A stretch of 64,000 nt of DNA from positions 3,224,001-3,288,000 of the forward strand of contig NZ_CP009281.1 in the NCBI RefSeq assembly GCF_000758585.1, written 5' to 3'. The notes beneath the pieces are model-generated. The model had not been told where the DNA came from, ran no database searches, and was given only the letters and a program-made list of their open reading frames with translations. Below are positions 23,658 through 32,869 of the stretch, piece by piece. This stretch comes from Paenibacillus sp. FSL R5-0345. GTDB lineage: Bacteria; Bacillota; Bacilli; Paenibacillales; Paenibacillaceae. The stretch's first letter is position 1. Every line of letters starts with the position of its first letter. The translations under genes and the position numbers were made by a program.

Positions 23658-26600
23658 ATGCGTAACAAGTATGTTGTATGGTCGTTGGTAGTATCCATGT
23701 TGATTTCAAGCTTATTCTTGGCTGCGGGCCCGTTTAATTTTGTTTCAGCCTCCGGAGGACCAAACCTGACACTCGGTAAAAATGTAACGGCAAGCGGTCA
23801 ATCTCAAACTTATAGTCCGAACAATGTTAAAGACAGTAATCAAAATACGTATTGGGAAAGTACGAATAATGCATTCCCGCAATGGATTCAAGTCGATTTA
23901 GGTACAATTACGAATGTTGATCAAGTCGTTCTTAAGCTACCTTCTGGTTGGGAAACAAGGACGCAAACCCTGGCCGTTCAAGGCAGCACGAACGGTTCTA
24001 CGTTCACAGACATTGTAGCGTCTACGAATTATGTTTTTAACCCATCAGTAGCAGGAAACAGCGTTACGATCGATTTTGCCTCAACCAGTACGCGTTATGT
24101 TCGTCTGAATGTAACGAGCAATACAGGCTGGCCAGCAGCTCAGCTTTCTGAATTCGAGATTTACGGTGCAAGCGGTCCTATTCCTACACCAACAGCAACT
24201 CCAACGTCTTCCGGTACTTACGAAGCTGAATCGGCTTCACTATCTGGAGGAGCTAAAGTAAATACGGACCATGCCGGTTATTCCGGTACGGGGTTCGTGG
24301 ATGGATACTTGACGCAAGGTGCAACAACTACTTTCACGGTTAACGTACCAGCAGCAGGCAGCCGTGAGGTGACGTTGAAATACGCTAATGCAAGTGGCAG
24401 TACAAAGACAATAAGTATCTACGTCAATGGTACCAGAATTGGCCAGACCTCATTACCTAACTTGGCAAACTGGGATTCATGGAGCACTAAAGTTGAAGTA
24501 CTAAATCTGAATGCAGGTAACAACACAATTGCATATAAATATGATGCTGGTGATTCTGGTAACGTTAACCTGGATCTAATCACTGTAGCGTCGACAACAA
24601 CTACACCTTCTGAAACACCAACACCAACACCAACACCAACACCAACACCAACACCAACACCAACACCAACACCAACACCAACACCAACACCAACGCCAAC
24701 ATCAACACCAACGGTCACACCAACACCTGCTCCGGGGAGCAATTTTGCTGTTGGCAAGTCGATTACCGCATCTTCCAGCACACAAACGTTCGTAGCCACA
24801 AATGCGAACGATAACGACACAAGCACATACTGGGAAGGCGGCAGCAATCCAAGTACTTTGACGCTCGACTTAGGTGCGAACCATAACATTACTTCAATCG
24901 TATTGAAGCTGAATCCAGCCACTGCTTGGAGTACTCGTACTCAAACGATTCAGGTGCTTGGTCACAACCAAGACACAACTAGCTTCAGTAATTTGGTGGC
25001 GGCTCAATCGTATACATTTAATCCAGCTTCGAGCAACACAGTAACCATACCGGTCTCGGCAACGGTTAAACGTCTTCAGTTGAATATTACTTCGAACTCC
25101 GGTGCGCCGGCTGGGCAAATCGCAGAGTTTCAAGTATTTGGTACTCCCGGAGCAAATCCTGATCTAATGATAACGGGTATGTCCTGGTCTCCTACTACTC
25201 CGGTCGAGACAAGTGCAATTACATTAAATGCAGTTGTTAAGAACAATGGAAATTCTAGCTCCCCAGCAACAACTGTTAACTTCTACTTAAACAATGAACT
25301 AGTTGGATCTGCACCAGTAGGTTTACTAACTGCCGGGGCTTCCACAACAGCCTCAATGACATTAAATGCTGGAGCCAAAATCGCAGCGGCCTATACTCTA
25401 AGCGCTAAGGTAGATGAAAGCAATGTGATTTTTGAGCACAATGAAGGGAACAACAGCTATACGAACGGGGCACCGCTTGTTATCGCTCCGGTCTCCAGCT
25501 CTGACTTAGTGGGCGCGGCTTCATGGACACCAAGTAATCCAGTTGCCAATAGTTCTGTAGCTTTTACCGTGAATCTCAAGAATCAAGGGACCATTGCTTC
25601 TGCAAGCGGTTCTCATGGTATTACAGTAGCATTAAAGAACTCAGTGGGCTCCACTATTCAGACATTTACTGGATCCTATAACGGAACCATAGCTGCAGGA
25701 GCTTCCATTAACGTCACAATTCCAGGGACATGGACAGCAGTCAACGGCAATTACACTGTCACCACTAGTGTTGAAGTGGATGCGAACGAAGTAACAGCCA
25801 AGCAATCAAACAATGTTAGCACGGCTAATCTAGTTGTGTATGCTTTACGTGGTGCAAGCATGCCTTATAGTCGGTACGATACTGAAGATGCTACTCTCGG
25901 TGGTGGTGCAACATTGAAATCTGCTCCTACGTTTGATCAAGCACTAATCGCTTCAGAAGCATCAGGTCAGCGTTATGTAGCCCTTCCTTCGAATGGTTCG
26001 AACGTAGGATGGACAGTAAGACAGGGGCAAGGTGGCGCGGGTGTGACGATGAGATTTACTATGCCTGACTCTTCGGATGGTATGGGACTTAATGGCTCAC
26101 TTGACGTGTATGTGAATGGAGTAAAAGTCAAAACCGTATCGTTAACCTCCTATTACAGCTGGCAGTATTTCTCGGGTGATATGCCTGGTGATACTCCTAG
26201 TGCTGGGCGTCCGCTCTTCCGATTTGATGAAATACACTGGAAATTAGACACCCCTCTCCAGCCTGGAGACACCATCCGGATTCAGAAGAACAATGGAGAT
26301 AGCTTGGAATATGGAGTTGATTTCCTCGAAATCGAACCCGTTCCTACTGTAGTCGCTCGTCCGGCGAACTCCGTGTCAGTGACAGATTATGGTGCTGTAG
26401 CAAATGACGGTCAGGATGATCTTGCAGCCTTTAAAGCAACGGTGAATGCTGCTGTTGCAGGCGGTAAGAGTATGTATATTCCTGCCGGAACGTTTAACCT
26501 TAGCAGCATGTGGGAAATTGGTTCTGCCAGCAATATGATTAACAACTTTACGGTTACGGGTGCTGGGATCTGGCATACCAACCTCCAATTTACTAATCCT

Positions 26601-27551
26601 AATGCAGCGGGTGGTGGGATTTCACTCCGTATTAGCGGCAAGCTGGATTTTAGCAATGTTTATATGAATTCGAATTTGCGATCCCGTTATGGACAAAATG
26701 CAATTTATAAAGGATTTATGGATAACTTCGGAACCAATTCAATCATCCATGATGTCTGGGTAGAACATTTTGAATGTGGTATGTGGGTAGGTGACTATGC
26801 GCATACGCCTGCTATTTATGCCAGTGGGCTTGTTGTTGAGAACAGCCGGATTCGGAACAATCTTGCTGACGGCATCAACTACTCCCAAGGAACTAGCAAT
26901 TCAATTGTTCGAAACACAAATGTACGTAATAACGGTGACGATGGTCTTGCTGTATGGACTAGTAATACCAATGGTGCTCCGGCGGGTGTAAATAACACAT
27001 TCTCGTACAACACTATTGAGAATAACTGGCGTGCAGCAGCCATAGCATTCTTTGGAGGCGGTGGTCATAAAGCTGATCACAACTACATCATCGACACTGT
27101 AGGCGGTTCCGGTATTAGAATGAATACTGTGTTCCCGGGATACCATTTCCAAAATAATACCGGAATTGTTTTTTCGGATACAACGATTATTACAAGTGGC
27201 ACCAGTAAAGACCTATACGGTGGAGAACGCGGAGCCATCGACTTGGAGGCATCGAATGATGCCATTAAGAATGTGACCTTTACCAACATCGATATCATCA
27301 ATACACAACGCGATGCAATCCAGTTTGGTTATGGTGGCGGATTTGAGAATATCGTATTCAACAACATTAACATTAATGGCACAGGACTTGATGGTATTAC
27401 TACTTCACGGTTCTCAGGGCCACATCAAGGTTCGGCAATCTATACCTACACAGGCAATGGTTCAGCAACGTTTAACAACCTCACGACTACGAATATCGCA
27501 AACCCCAACCTGAATTATATTCAGAGCGGATTTAATCTGACGATCCATTAA
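23658..27551 (+). CDS. Secreted multidomain alpha-1,3-glucanase (mutanase), GH87
   Basis: A 1297-residue secreted enzyme. Signal peptide 1-31; discoidin (F5/8C) domain about 33-172; CBM6-like domain about 187-311 ([14 protein letters not shown]); Thr-Pro linker about 317-355; second discoidin about 362-497; two CARDB beta-sandwich domains about 500-612 and 614-732; another carbohydrate-binding-like domain about 734-897; and a C-terminal right-handed beta-helix about 899-1297. D1071 (ADGINY) and D1094/D1095 (NGDDGLAVW) have the 23/24-residue spacing I recall for the catalytic Asp residues of the B. circulans KA304 GH87 enzyme. The likely substrate is fungal or dental alpha-1,3-glucan. Regulation by CcpA is suggested by the cre site. 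Confidence 0.9.
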   Translation: MRNKYVVWSLVVSMLISSLFLAAGPFNFVSASGGPNLTLGKNVTASGQSQTYSPNNVKDSNQNTYWESTNNAFPQWIQVDLGTITNVDQVVLKLPSGWETRTQTLAVQGSTNGSTFTDIVASTNYVFNPSVAGNSVTIDFASTSTRYVRLNVTSNTGWPAAQLSEFEIYGASGPIPTPTATPTSSGTYEAESASLSGGAKVNTDHAGYSGTGFVDGYLTQGATTTFTVNVPAAGSREVTLKYANASGSTKTISIYVNGTRIGQTSLPNLANWDSWSTKVEVLNLNAGNNTIAYKYDAGDSGNVNLDLITVASTTTTPSETPTPTPTPTPTPTPTPTPTPTPTPTPTPTSTPTVTPTPAPGSNFAVGKSITASSSTQTFVATNANDNDTSTYWEGGSNPSTLTLDLGANHNITSIVLKLNPATAWSTRTQTIQVLGHNQDTTSFSNLVAAQSYTFNPASSNTVTIPVSATVKRLQLNITSNSGAPAGQIAEFQVFGTPGANPDLMITGMSWSPTTPVETSAITLNAVVKNNGNSSSPATTVNFYLNNELVGSAPVGLLTAGASTTASMTLNAGAKIAAAYTLSAKVDESNVIFEHNEGNNSYTNGAPLVIAPVSSSDLVGAASWTPSNPVANSSVAFTVNLKNQGTIASASGSHGITVALKNSVGSTIQTFTGSYNGTIAAGASINVTIPGTWTAVNGNYTVTTSVEVDANEVTAKQSNNVSTANLVVYALRGASMPYSRYDTEDATLGGGATLKSAPTFDQALIASEASGQRYVALPSNGSNVGWTVRQGQGGAGVTMRFTMPDSSDGMGLNGSLDVYVNGVKVKTVSLTSYYSWQYFSGDMPGDTPSAGRPLFRFDEIHWKLDTPLQPGDTIRIQKNNGDSLEYGVDFLEIEPVPTVVARPANSVSVTDYGAVANDGQDDLAAFKATVNAAVAGGKSMYIPAGTFNLSSMWEIGSASNMINNFTVTGAGIWHTNLQFTNPNAAGGGISLRISGKLDFSNVYMNSNLRSRYGQNAIYKGFMDNFGTNSIIHDVWVEHFECGMWVGDYAHTPAIYASGLVVENSRIRNNLADGINYSQGTSNSIVRNTNVRNNGDDGLAVWTSNTNGAPAGVNNTFSYNTIENNWRAAAIAFFGGGGHKADHNYIIDTVGGSGIRMNTVFPGYHFQNNTGIVFSDTTIITSGTSKDLYGGERGAIDLEASNDAIKNVTFTNIDIINTQRDAIQFGYGGGFENIVFNNININGTGLDGITTSRFSGPHQGSAIYTYTGNGSATFNNLTTTNIANPNLNYIQSGFNLTIH
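24615..24692 (+). repeat. Hexanucleotide repeat (ACACCA) x13
   Basis: Thirteen perfect copies of ACACCA, followed by imperfect ones, encode the Thr-Pro linker between CBM6-like and second discoidin domains. Being a multiple of three, copy-number change would alter linker length without a frameshift. Confidence 0.92.
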
Positions 27552-27565
27552 GTGAAAGCGTGTGG

Positions 27566-27595
27566 GAGGAGTTCTTCGGAACTCTTCTTTTTATT
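27566..27595 (+). terminator. Terminator after the GH87 gene
   Basis: GGAGTTC-TTCG-GAACTCT with a UUCG-type loop, followed by a T-rich run. Confidence 0.8.
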
Positions 27596-27683
27596 TGGTG
27601 AGTGGTAAAAAATTAAAGATGCGAAGGAGGATATTGGCTTGGAGAACAAGAAATAAATGGGGTGATCAACTTTTTAAGTTTAT

Positions 27684-27702
27684 ATTATGATTTTTTCATA
27701 AT
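27684..27702. other. Perfect inverted repeat upstream of a small gene
   Basis: ATTATGA-TTTTT-TCATAAT lies 24 nt before the ATG at 27726. It could be an operator or an mRNA hairpin near the ribosome binding site. AT-rich, so chance is possible. Confidence 0.35.
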
Positions 27703-27725
27703 CATGTGAAGGAATTGAGATAGAG

Positions 27726-28115
27726 ATGAAAACTGACAAATTAGATAAACGGAAAGCTCGGAGGCTGAAACGAAGGGCTGCCACTAAGGAACGGATTTTC
27801 AATTTAGGGTATGGGCTCTACACGACCGAAAGTGATCTCACGGAATTAGTTGAGGCTACATTATGTGCGCTAGAAGAGTATCGAAATCAGCCTCGTGTTC
27901 TGCGGTGTACCATTAGCCGAGATCAAGGACAAACTTGGACGGAAGAGTATATAGACGTGGCTATTACTGACCCCAAATTGTCGACCTTGAATATAGGAGA
28001 CCTAGTTAAGTATGAGGAAGAGGAAACGATTTGTGCCATAGTAGCCAATGAAGGCGAAAACAAAGTAAATGCTTCTTATTTCGTTCCGGAGGGGCACTTA
28101 TATTGGAAGGCTTGA
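27726..28115 (+). CDS. Hypothetical protein, basic N-terminus
   Basis: A 129-residue soluble protein I do not recognise. Residues 1-25 are very basic (KLDKRKARRLKRRAATKER), which could bind nucleic acid. The remainder is mixed alpha/beta with a central CTISRDQGQTWTEEYIDVAI strand pair and an acidic KYEEEETICAIV. No signal peptide or membrane segment. GAAGGA lies upstream. Upstream at 27634-27690 an 18-codon TTG frame with an AAGGAGG site can be read; it may be a remnant. Confidence 0.7.
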   Translation: MKTDKLDKRKARRLKRRAATKERIFNLGYGLYTTESDLTELVEATLCALEEYRNQPRVLRCTISRDQGQTWTEEYIDVAITDPKLSTLNIGDLVKYEEEETICAIVANEGENKVNASYFVPEGHLYWKA

Positions 28116-28207
28116 CCTTTGTTATTATTATAAATTTTGGTTTTGTGTAGGCGTTTCAAGCATGCTACAGAATTTTAATAGTTAATTAATTAAAGGAGCG
28201 ATGAAGA

Positions 28208-28549
28208 ATGAACCAGGAAGTAATTGATTTTATTGAAACGTTAAAAGAACCATGGCAGGTGGAATTATCCAATACTCTTCGTGAAGTTGTACACCAGGCG
28301 ATCCCAGATGTGCAGGAACGAATTCAGTACAAGAAGCCACATTTTTTGAAAAATGGGAAATATGCCGCAGCCATCTCAACATCAAAAGATGCGGTAAGTT
28401 TTGTTATTTTTAATACGAGCGAGCTTGAGTTACCGGAAGGGATGTTTGAGGGCCCTCCGGAGAGAAAAACACTAAAACTGCGTAAAGGGAATACAGTTGA
28501 TGTGGCTCAATTAGTGACTTGGGTCAGCCAAGCCTCAGCTTCACTTTAA
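28208..28549 (+). CDS. DUF1801-domain protein
   Basis: A 113-residue protein with the DUF1801 plan: an N-terminal helical part ending in IPDVQERIQYKKPHFLKNGKY in segments, then an alpha/beta core with a GMFEGPPERKTLKLR stretch. This fold (YdhG/frataxin-like) has been linked in Bacillus to iron delivery, but many members have no known role. AAAGGAGCG precedes the ATG. A bulged hairpin and T run at 28572-28616 end the unit. Confidence 0.78.
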   Translation: MNQEVIDFIETLKEPWQVELSNTLREVVHQAIPDVQERIQYKKPHFLKNGKYAAAISTSKDAVSFVIFNTSELELPEGMFEGPPERKTLKLRKGNTVDVAQLVTWVSQASASL

Positions 28550-28571
28550 TTGCTAGATTCAGAATACAGGG

Positions 28572-28616
28572 CGGTATCTTAAAGTCATTTGACTTCATGA
28601 GATATCGTCTTTTTTA
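28572..28616 (+). terminator. Terminator after the DUF1801 gene
   Basis: GGTATCTTAAAGTC pairs with GACTTCATGAGATATC with a two-base bulge and a T run after it. Confidence 0.65.
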
Positions 28617-28702
28617 TGGGCGAATTTGGCTATGTCGATACATAATCATTCAATAAATTGTGAAAAATAAATCAAGTGCTAGCAATGAAGGGAATGAAAC
28701 CC

Positions 28703-29239
28703 ATGAAGAAATTAAAGATAACTTGTTTGTTACTGCTTACGATCTTTGCACTAAGTGCATGCTCAAGACCAGTAGCAGATAAATCCCAGCTACCACCTCC
28801 AACGGTTGTGCCAAGTGGAGCTGAGGAAAGATTTAGCCTTGAGGAACTTGCCACTTTGATTGGAAAAGAGGATGCTCAAGTTGTCCAAGCTCTCGGCAAA
28901 GGCGCACCTAATCGTAATGAAGGTACGAATTCTACTCTTTTATCCCGCGAATATAACGAGAAGATTGTGAATCACAAAGCAAATCTTCAGGTCTCCTATG
29001 ATCACACTGGAAAAGTGATTGGAGAGACGATTCATTTTGAAGAAGCTACCAAGGAAAAATTAACGCAAGAGATAACGCAACAGCTTGGAGAGCTTACGAC
29101 TAAAAGTGAAGGTAGCACAGCAGATATAGAAAAAGAAGGCGAAGGTACAAACTTTCGTAAGGAATGGCAGACGGATAACGCCAAAATTTCTTTAGTTGAA
29201 TCCAATGGAAAGCTGACTATTTCCATAGATACGAAGTAA
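28703..29239 (+). CDS. Hypothetical lipoprotein
   Basis: A 178-residue lipoprotein; signal MKKLKITCLLLLTIFALSAC with lipobox LSAC, so it is anchored on the outer face of the membrane. The mature part is hydrophilic with a FSLEELATLIGKEDAQVVQALG segment, a small beta region (VNHKANLQVSYDHTGKVIGE in parts) and a Glu/Lys/Thr-rich C-terminus. The family is not recognised. ATG 28703 is chosen for the lipobox position and for AAGGGA 9 nt upstream. A strong bidirectional terminator separates it from the convergent MarR gene. Confidence 0.78.
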   Translation: MKKLKITCLLLLTIFALSACSRPVADKSQLPPPTVVPSGAEERFSLEELATLIGKEDAQVVQALGKGAPNRNEGTNSTLLSREYNEKIVNHKANLQVSYDHTGKVIGETIHFEEATKEKLTQEITQQLGELTTKSEGSTADIEKEGEGTNFRKEWQTDNAKISLVESNGKLTISIDTK

Positions 29240-29256
29240 CAGTCGAATAATTTTAG

Positions 29257-29308
29257 AAAAAAAGGACGATACCCATTGTGATTAGACTATGGGTATCGTC
29301 CTTTTTTG
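29257..29308. terminator. Strong bidirectional terminator
   Basis: AAAGGACGATACCCAT pairs with ATGGGTATCGTCCTTT; A and T runs flank both ends, between convergent genes. Confidence 0.92.
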
Positions 29309-29323
29309 ATGATTAATTAAGGA

Positions 29324-29815
29324 TTAAGTAGACGCATTATTGTTTGTCGAGGAGCTGAGACGATGAATCTGCTCTTCCAGGATCGTACTTGCTTTTCCTA
29401 AAAATTGTGTAATAAGTTCAAGCTCTTCATCCGAGTAGGTGGAAGCTAGTTTAAGCATCTCAGCATGCAGTGGAAGGTAAGCATTTCCGACCTCATTATT
29501 TTCATACAAAGGGACAATAATGACCTTTCGACGGTCACAGGGGTCATTTTGTCTGCGAACAAAACCGTTATTTTCAAGGCGATCAACTAATGCCGTAACA
29601 CTACCTGTAGCCAGTCCGGTTAGTTTGGACAGTTCACCAGCGGTGATGGGACCTCTTTCGTGGAGAATATCTATGGATAGAAAATCATTATTATATAACC
29701 CAAGTGAGGCTGCCACATTTTGCTGATATAGTATCGTTCGACTTCCTAGGCCCCGCATACGCAATGTGAGGTCTTCCTGCTGATTTTTCGCTTGATTGTG
29801 TAGATCTCTTGACAA
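29324..29815 (-). CDS. MarR family transcriptional regulator
   Basis: A 163-residue winged-helix regulator. The core contains PITAGELSKLTGLATGSVTALVDRLENN in segments (recognition helix GLATGSVTALVDRL), and the wing NDPCDRRKVIIVPL with the usual DRR. A Cys in the wing (NDPCDRRK) is atypical and might respond to oxidation; this is speculation. TTG start at 29815 with AAAGGAGGG 8 nt upstream. It is divergent from an MFS drug exporter, which it most likely represses through the palindrome at 29842-29862. Confidence 0.9.
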   Translation of the reverse strand: MSRDLHNQAKNQQEDLTLRMRGLGSRTILYQQNVAASLGLYNNDFLSIDILHERGPITAGELSKLTGLATGSVTALVDRLENNGFVRRQNDPCDRRKVIIVPLYENNEVGNAYLPLHAEMLKLASTYSDEELELITQFLGKASTILEEQIHRLSSSTNNNAST

Positions 29816-29841
29816 AAGAGAGCCCTCCTTTTAAAATATTA

Positions 29842-29862
29842 ATATCTTGATTATCGAGATAT
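29842..29862. promoter_or_regulatory. Candidate MarR operator
   Basis: ATATCTtGATtATCgAGATAT is a near-perfect palindrome (only one mismatched pair besides the centre), placed between the divergent MarR and MFS genes close to the MarR start. A related half-site (ACTCGAT) follows at about 29877. Confidence 0.6.
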
Positions 29863-30032
29863 TAGACAATAGAGATACTCGATAAACGTGCGATTAATTG
29901 AACTCATTTTATCGGAATTATTAAAGTTTTGCAAAAGGTAATGCATCAAGAAGTTTAGAGAGAGGCTGGTGTGCGATCTATAACGATAAGATTAAAATCG
30001 AAATTAAGGAAGAGCGGAGGGAACAAAAGAGA

Positions 30033-31568
30033 ATGGTTAAGAAATTGGAAAAGAAAAATAATGTAGGCATTATTATAGCGGCTCTATTGCTGGCCACACT
30101 TATGGCATCCATGGATAACACTATATTAGCAACTGCAATGGGAACAATCGTAGGGGATCTTGGTGGTTTTGACAAACTGATGTGGGTGACTTCTGCTTAT
30201 ATGATAGCTGAGATGGCGGGCATGCCGATTTTCGGAAAATTATCGGATATGTATGGTCGCAAGCGTTTCTTTATTTTCGGAATTATTGTATTTATGATCG
30301 GATCTGCTTTATGTGGTACCGCAAACTCTATAGTTCAGCTGAGTATTTATCGTGCGATTCAAGGTATTGGTGGAGGGGCACTCGTTCCGATCGCATTCAC
30401 TATCATGTTCGATGTGGTAGCTCCGGAAAAACGGGGGAAGATCGGCGGATTATTTGGAGCGGCTTATGGGATATCAAGTATTTTCGGACCTCTTATTGGC
30501 GCTTATATAGCGGATTATATCCATTGGTCTTGGGTCTTTTACATCAACTTACCTATAGGTGTTGTCGCATTCTTTTTAATAGCTTTCTTCTATAAAGAGT
30601 CTGTTGAGCATTCCAAGGAAAAGATCGATTACCTTGGTGCGTTTACACTTGTAGCTTCTATCCTGTGTCTCATGTTTGCGATTGAGCTTGGTGGAAAAAA
30701 ATATGCTTGGGACTCTGCTATGATTGTGGGATTGTTCTTAGCTTTTGTAGTGTTTATCGTGGGATTTATTTTTATCGAACGTCGTGCAGAAGAACCCATC
30801 ATTACATTCGGCATGTTCAAGAATCGTCTTTATTCTACGAGTAATGTTATGGCTATATTTAGCGGAGCAGCATTTATTACAGCCTCGGTGTACATTCCAA
30901 TCTACATTCAAGGGGTTCTTGGCGGCTCGGCAACGAATTCGGGACTTGTTCTACTTCCTATGATGCTCGGCTCCGTTATCACTGCAGCAGGGGGCGGATT
31001 CCTGCTCTCGAAGTTCAACTATCGCACCATCATGATATCGACGTTAATACTGCTTGTTTTAGGTATCGCTTTGCTAACCACATTAACACCAGATTCTTCA
31101 CGGTTCATGGTCACCATATTTATGTTTCTAGTAGGTCTTGGAATAGGTTCTTCATTCTCTGTTCTAAGCAACGCAGCCATTCATGGATTTACAGCAAGGC
31201 AGCGTGGTTCCGCAAGTTCGACACTTAGTTTTACAAGGGAGCTGGGAATGACACTCGGCATAACAGTATTCGGTATTATCCAAAGTCATGTGTTTTCGAA
31301 TAAATTAGCATCCATGTTCAGTAGCGGTGGTGCGGCACCTATAGGGGTGAATTTAAGCGATCCAAGTACTATTTTGACCCCGGATACTCGTGAAAAAATC
31401 CCTACTGAAGTTCTTGATAAGATTACAGAGGGATTGTCCTCATCGCTTGTTCATACTTTTGCTTGGGCAATTATTCCGTCTGTTATAGCTCTATTGGCAG
31501 CATTTGTGATGAGTAAGGAGAAGTTTGATCTGGCTTCTGAATTGGGAGAGTATACGGCTTCGCATTAA
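30033..31568 (+). CDS. MFS multidrug exporter, DHA2 (14-helix) family
   Basis: A 511-residue transporter with about 14 membrane helices. Motif D1 near the start is SMDNTILATAMGTI; motif A is GKLSDMYGRKRFF; motif C is AAYGISSIFGPLIGAYI. These define the drug:H+ antiporter-2 group (EmrB/QacA/LmrB-like). The proton and drug antiport function is from the family; the drug range is unknown. GGAGGG precedes the ATG. Its control by the divergent MarR gene is suggested by the shared 217-bp region and its palindrome. Confidence 0.93.
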   Translation: MVKKLEKKNNVGIIIAALLLATLMASMDNTILATAMGTIVGDLGGFDKLMWVTSAYMIAEMAGMPIFGKLSDMYGRKRFFIFGIIVFMIGSALCGTANSIVQLSIYRAIQGIGGGALVPIAFTIMFDVVAPEKRGKIGGLFGAAYGISSIFGPLIGAYIADYIHWSWVFYINLPIGVVAFFLIAFFYKESVEHSKEKIDYLGAFTLVASILCLMFAIELGGKKYAWDSAMIVGLFLAFVVFIVGFIFIERRAEEPIITFGMFKNRLYSTSNVMAIFSGAAFITASVYIPIYIQGVLGGSATNSGLVLLPMMLGSVITAAGGGFLLSKFNYRTIMISTLILLVLGIALLTTLTPDSSRFMVTIFMFLVGLGIGSSFSVLSNAAIHGFTARQRGSASSTLSFTRELGMTLGITVFGIIQSHVFSNKLASMFSSGGAAPIGVNLSDPSTILTPDTREKIPTEVLDKITEGLSSSLVHTFAWAIIPSVIALLAAFVMSKEKFDLASELGEYTASH

Positions 31569-31581
31569 GGATGTAATGTTT

Positions 31582-31627
31582 AAACAGACTGAATTCTCTA
31601 TAAAATGGGATTCAGCCTGTTTTTATT
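31582..31627 (+). terminator. Terminator after the MFS gene
   Basis: AAACAGACTGAAT pairs with ATTCAGCCTGTTT around a 14-nt loop, followed by T residues. Confidence 0.8.
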
Positions 31628-31654
31628 ATTGTTAAGTAAGGGATCGCGTTCAGC

Positions 31655-32740
31655 TTATATCTCTATAATATTGTAGCGTGAATGTAAATACCAAATAAGC
31701 TCTCTGCGGCTGCTGACACCTGACTTACTAAAAATGGACTTTAAATGATCCTGAACGGTGTAAGCAGAAATATGTAGAGAAGAAGCCAACTCTTTAGTGG
31801 ATAATCCTCGAATTACACCGTGTAATATCTGCTGTTCACGCTCTGTTAAACCATACGCTTCAGCAATGATGGGAAGCATGTCCGCTGGACGTGCGGGCTC
31901 GAAAGAAATAGCTACCTGAATCTGGCTGTCAGAAGAGCGAAGACGACTTGCTCGGACGAGTAAATAAGGCCCCTCATTCATACGAATGCATACCTTAGCA
32001 ATTCCGGCAGATTCGGAGGGGCTGTTGAACGCTTGCGTGCTTACTGCACGGATTGGCCGTGGTAAGACATGTGCATTCATCATTTCCAATGATCTAAGCT
32101 TTTCTAACCAGCGATCTGCAGCGGGATTGGAGGACAGAAGAGCCAAATGATCAGATAGAACTGCAATACCGGAACCATAAAGATCATCATCCCAAGTCTC
32201 CTCTCTCTCTGGAAGCTCAAGACTGAACGCACGCATTCTGGCTGCAATCAGAGGGATGAGCGAGGTGATCCAATCACATTCCTCTTGTAAGAATTCCGAT
32301 TGATCCGCATTTCTGTACAGCGTCAAATAGCCCCAACAAGATTCTCCTAGAATAAGCACTGCCCTTAGTTCATCCCCAAAACCTGCTGGAGTCAAAACCT
32401 TTCGATATCGCGCACTCCGCTCTGGTTGCTGCTCGGTTGCTTCGTATATTGTAGCAACGAGGCGTTTGTTATGGACCATTTGCTCATAGCTGTTAACATC
32501 ATCCTCCCCGTATTCGATCTGGAACAAGTAGGGATGAATTCGCTCTACATTGTCTTCAGTAACTGCACCGGTAGAAAGCAGTGTCTGTGGATCCACATGA
32601 GTACAGCAGGCAGCATCAAAGGGAACAGCTTCACGTAAGAGAGAGAGCAAAGAAGTACGGTAATTGTGAGATGAATCAGTAACCATACCTAGCTTATTGA
32701 TTTGTTTCTTTATTTGAATGAATTGTTTATTGGTATTCAT
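31655..32740 (-). CDS. LuxR-type transcriptional regulator with sensor-like N-terminus
   Basis: A 361-residue protein. The C-terminal 65 residues are a LuxR/FixJ helix-turn-helix: YGLTEREQQILHGVIRGLSTKELASSLHIS in segments, then YTVQDHLKSIFSKSGV. Residues about 20-180 look like a GAF-type domain (FDAACCTHVDP, then ELRAVLILGESCWGYLTLYR). No response-regulator receiver domain is present, so it probably senses a small molecule directly. Divergent from a saccharopine-dehydrogenase-like gene, which is a plausible target. Confidence 0.87.
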   Translation of the reverse strand: MNTNKQFIQIKKQINKLGMVTDSSHNYRTSLLSLLREAVPFDAACCTHVDPQTLLSTGAVTEDNVERIHPYLFQIEYGEDDVNSYEQMVHNKRLVATIYEATEQQPERSARYRKVLTPAGFGDELRAVLILGESCWGYLTLYRNADQSEFLQEECDWITSLIPLIAARMRAFSLELPEREETWDDDLYGSGIAVLSDHLALLSSNPAADRWLEKLRSLEMMNAHVLPRPIRAVSTQAFNSPSESAGIAKVCIRMNEGPYLLVRASRLRSSDSQIQVAISFEPARPADMLPIIAEAYGLTEREQQILHGVIRGLSTKELASSLHISAYTVQDHLKSIFSKSGVSSRRELIWYLHSRYNIIEI

Positions 32741-32821
32741 TGAGTAGCCCTCTAGTCCTTAATGGATTATAATGAACCCCCACATTTGTGGGATAGTGAA
32801 CGGAAGTGAAATCCGTATAAT

Positions 32822-32836
32822 TGAGAATGATTCTTA
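32822..32836. promoter_or_regulatory. Possible Fur-like box
   Basis: TGAGAAT-G-ATTCTTA is a 7-1-7 imperfect palindrome resembling the Bacillus Fur box TGATAATnATTATCA (11 of 14 defined positions). It lies upstream of TATTAT (about 32845) and the oxidoreductase gene at 32870. Confidence 0.35.
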
Positions 32837-32869
32837 ATCAACTCTATTATATAGGATGCGGTGATAAAA

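Noticed and set aside
24615..24700. Short regular repeats as a CRISPR array
   Set aside because: The unit is 6 bp with no spacers and lies in frame within a coding region.
24419..24922. Minus-strand frame with a long Gly-Val repeat
   Set aside because: It is the antisense of the (ACACCA) linker repeat inside the GH87 gene and has no ribosome binding site.
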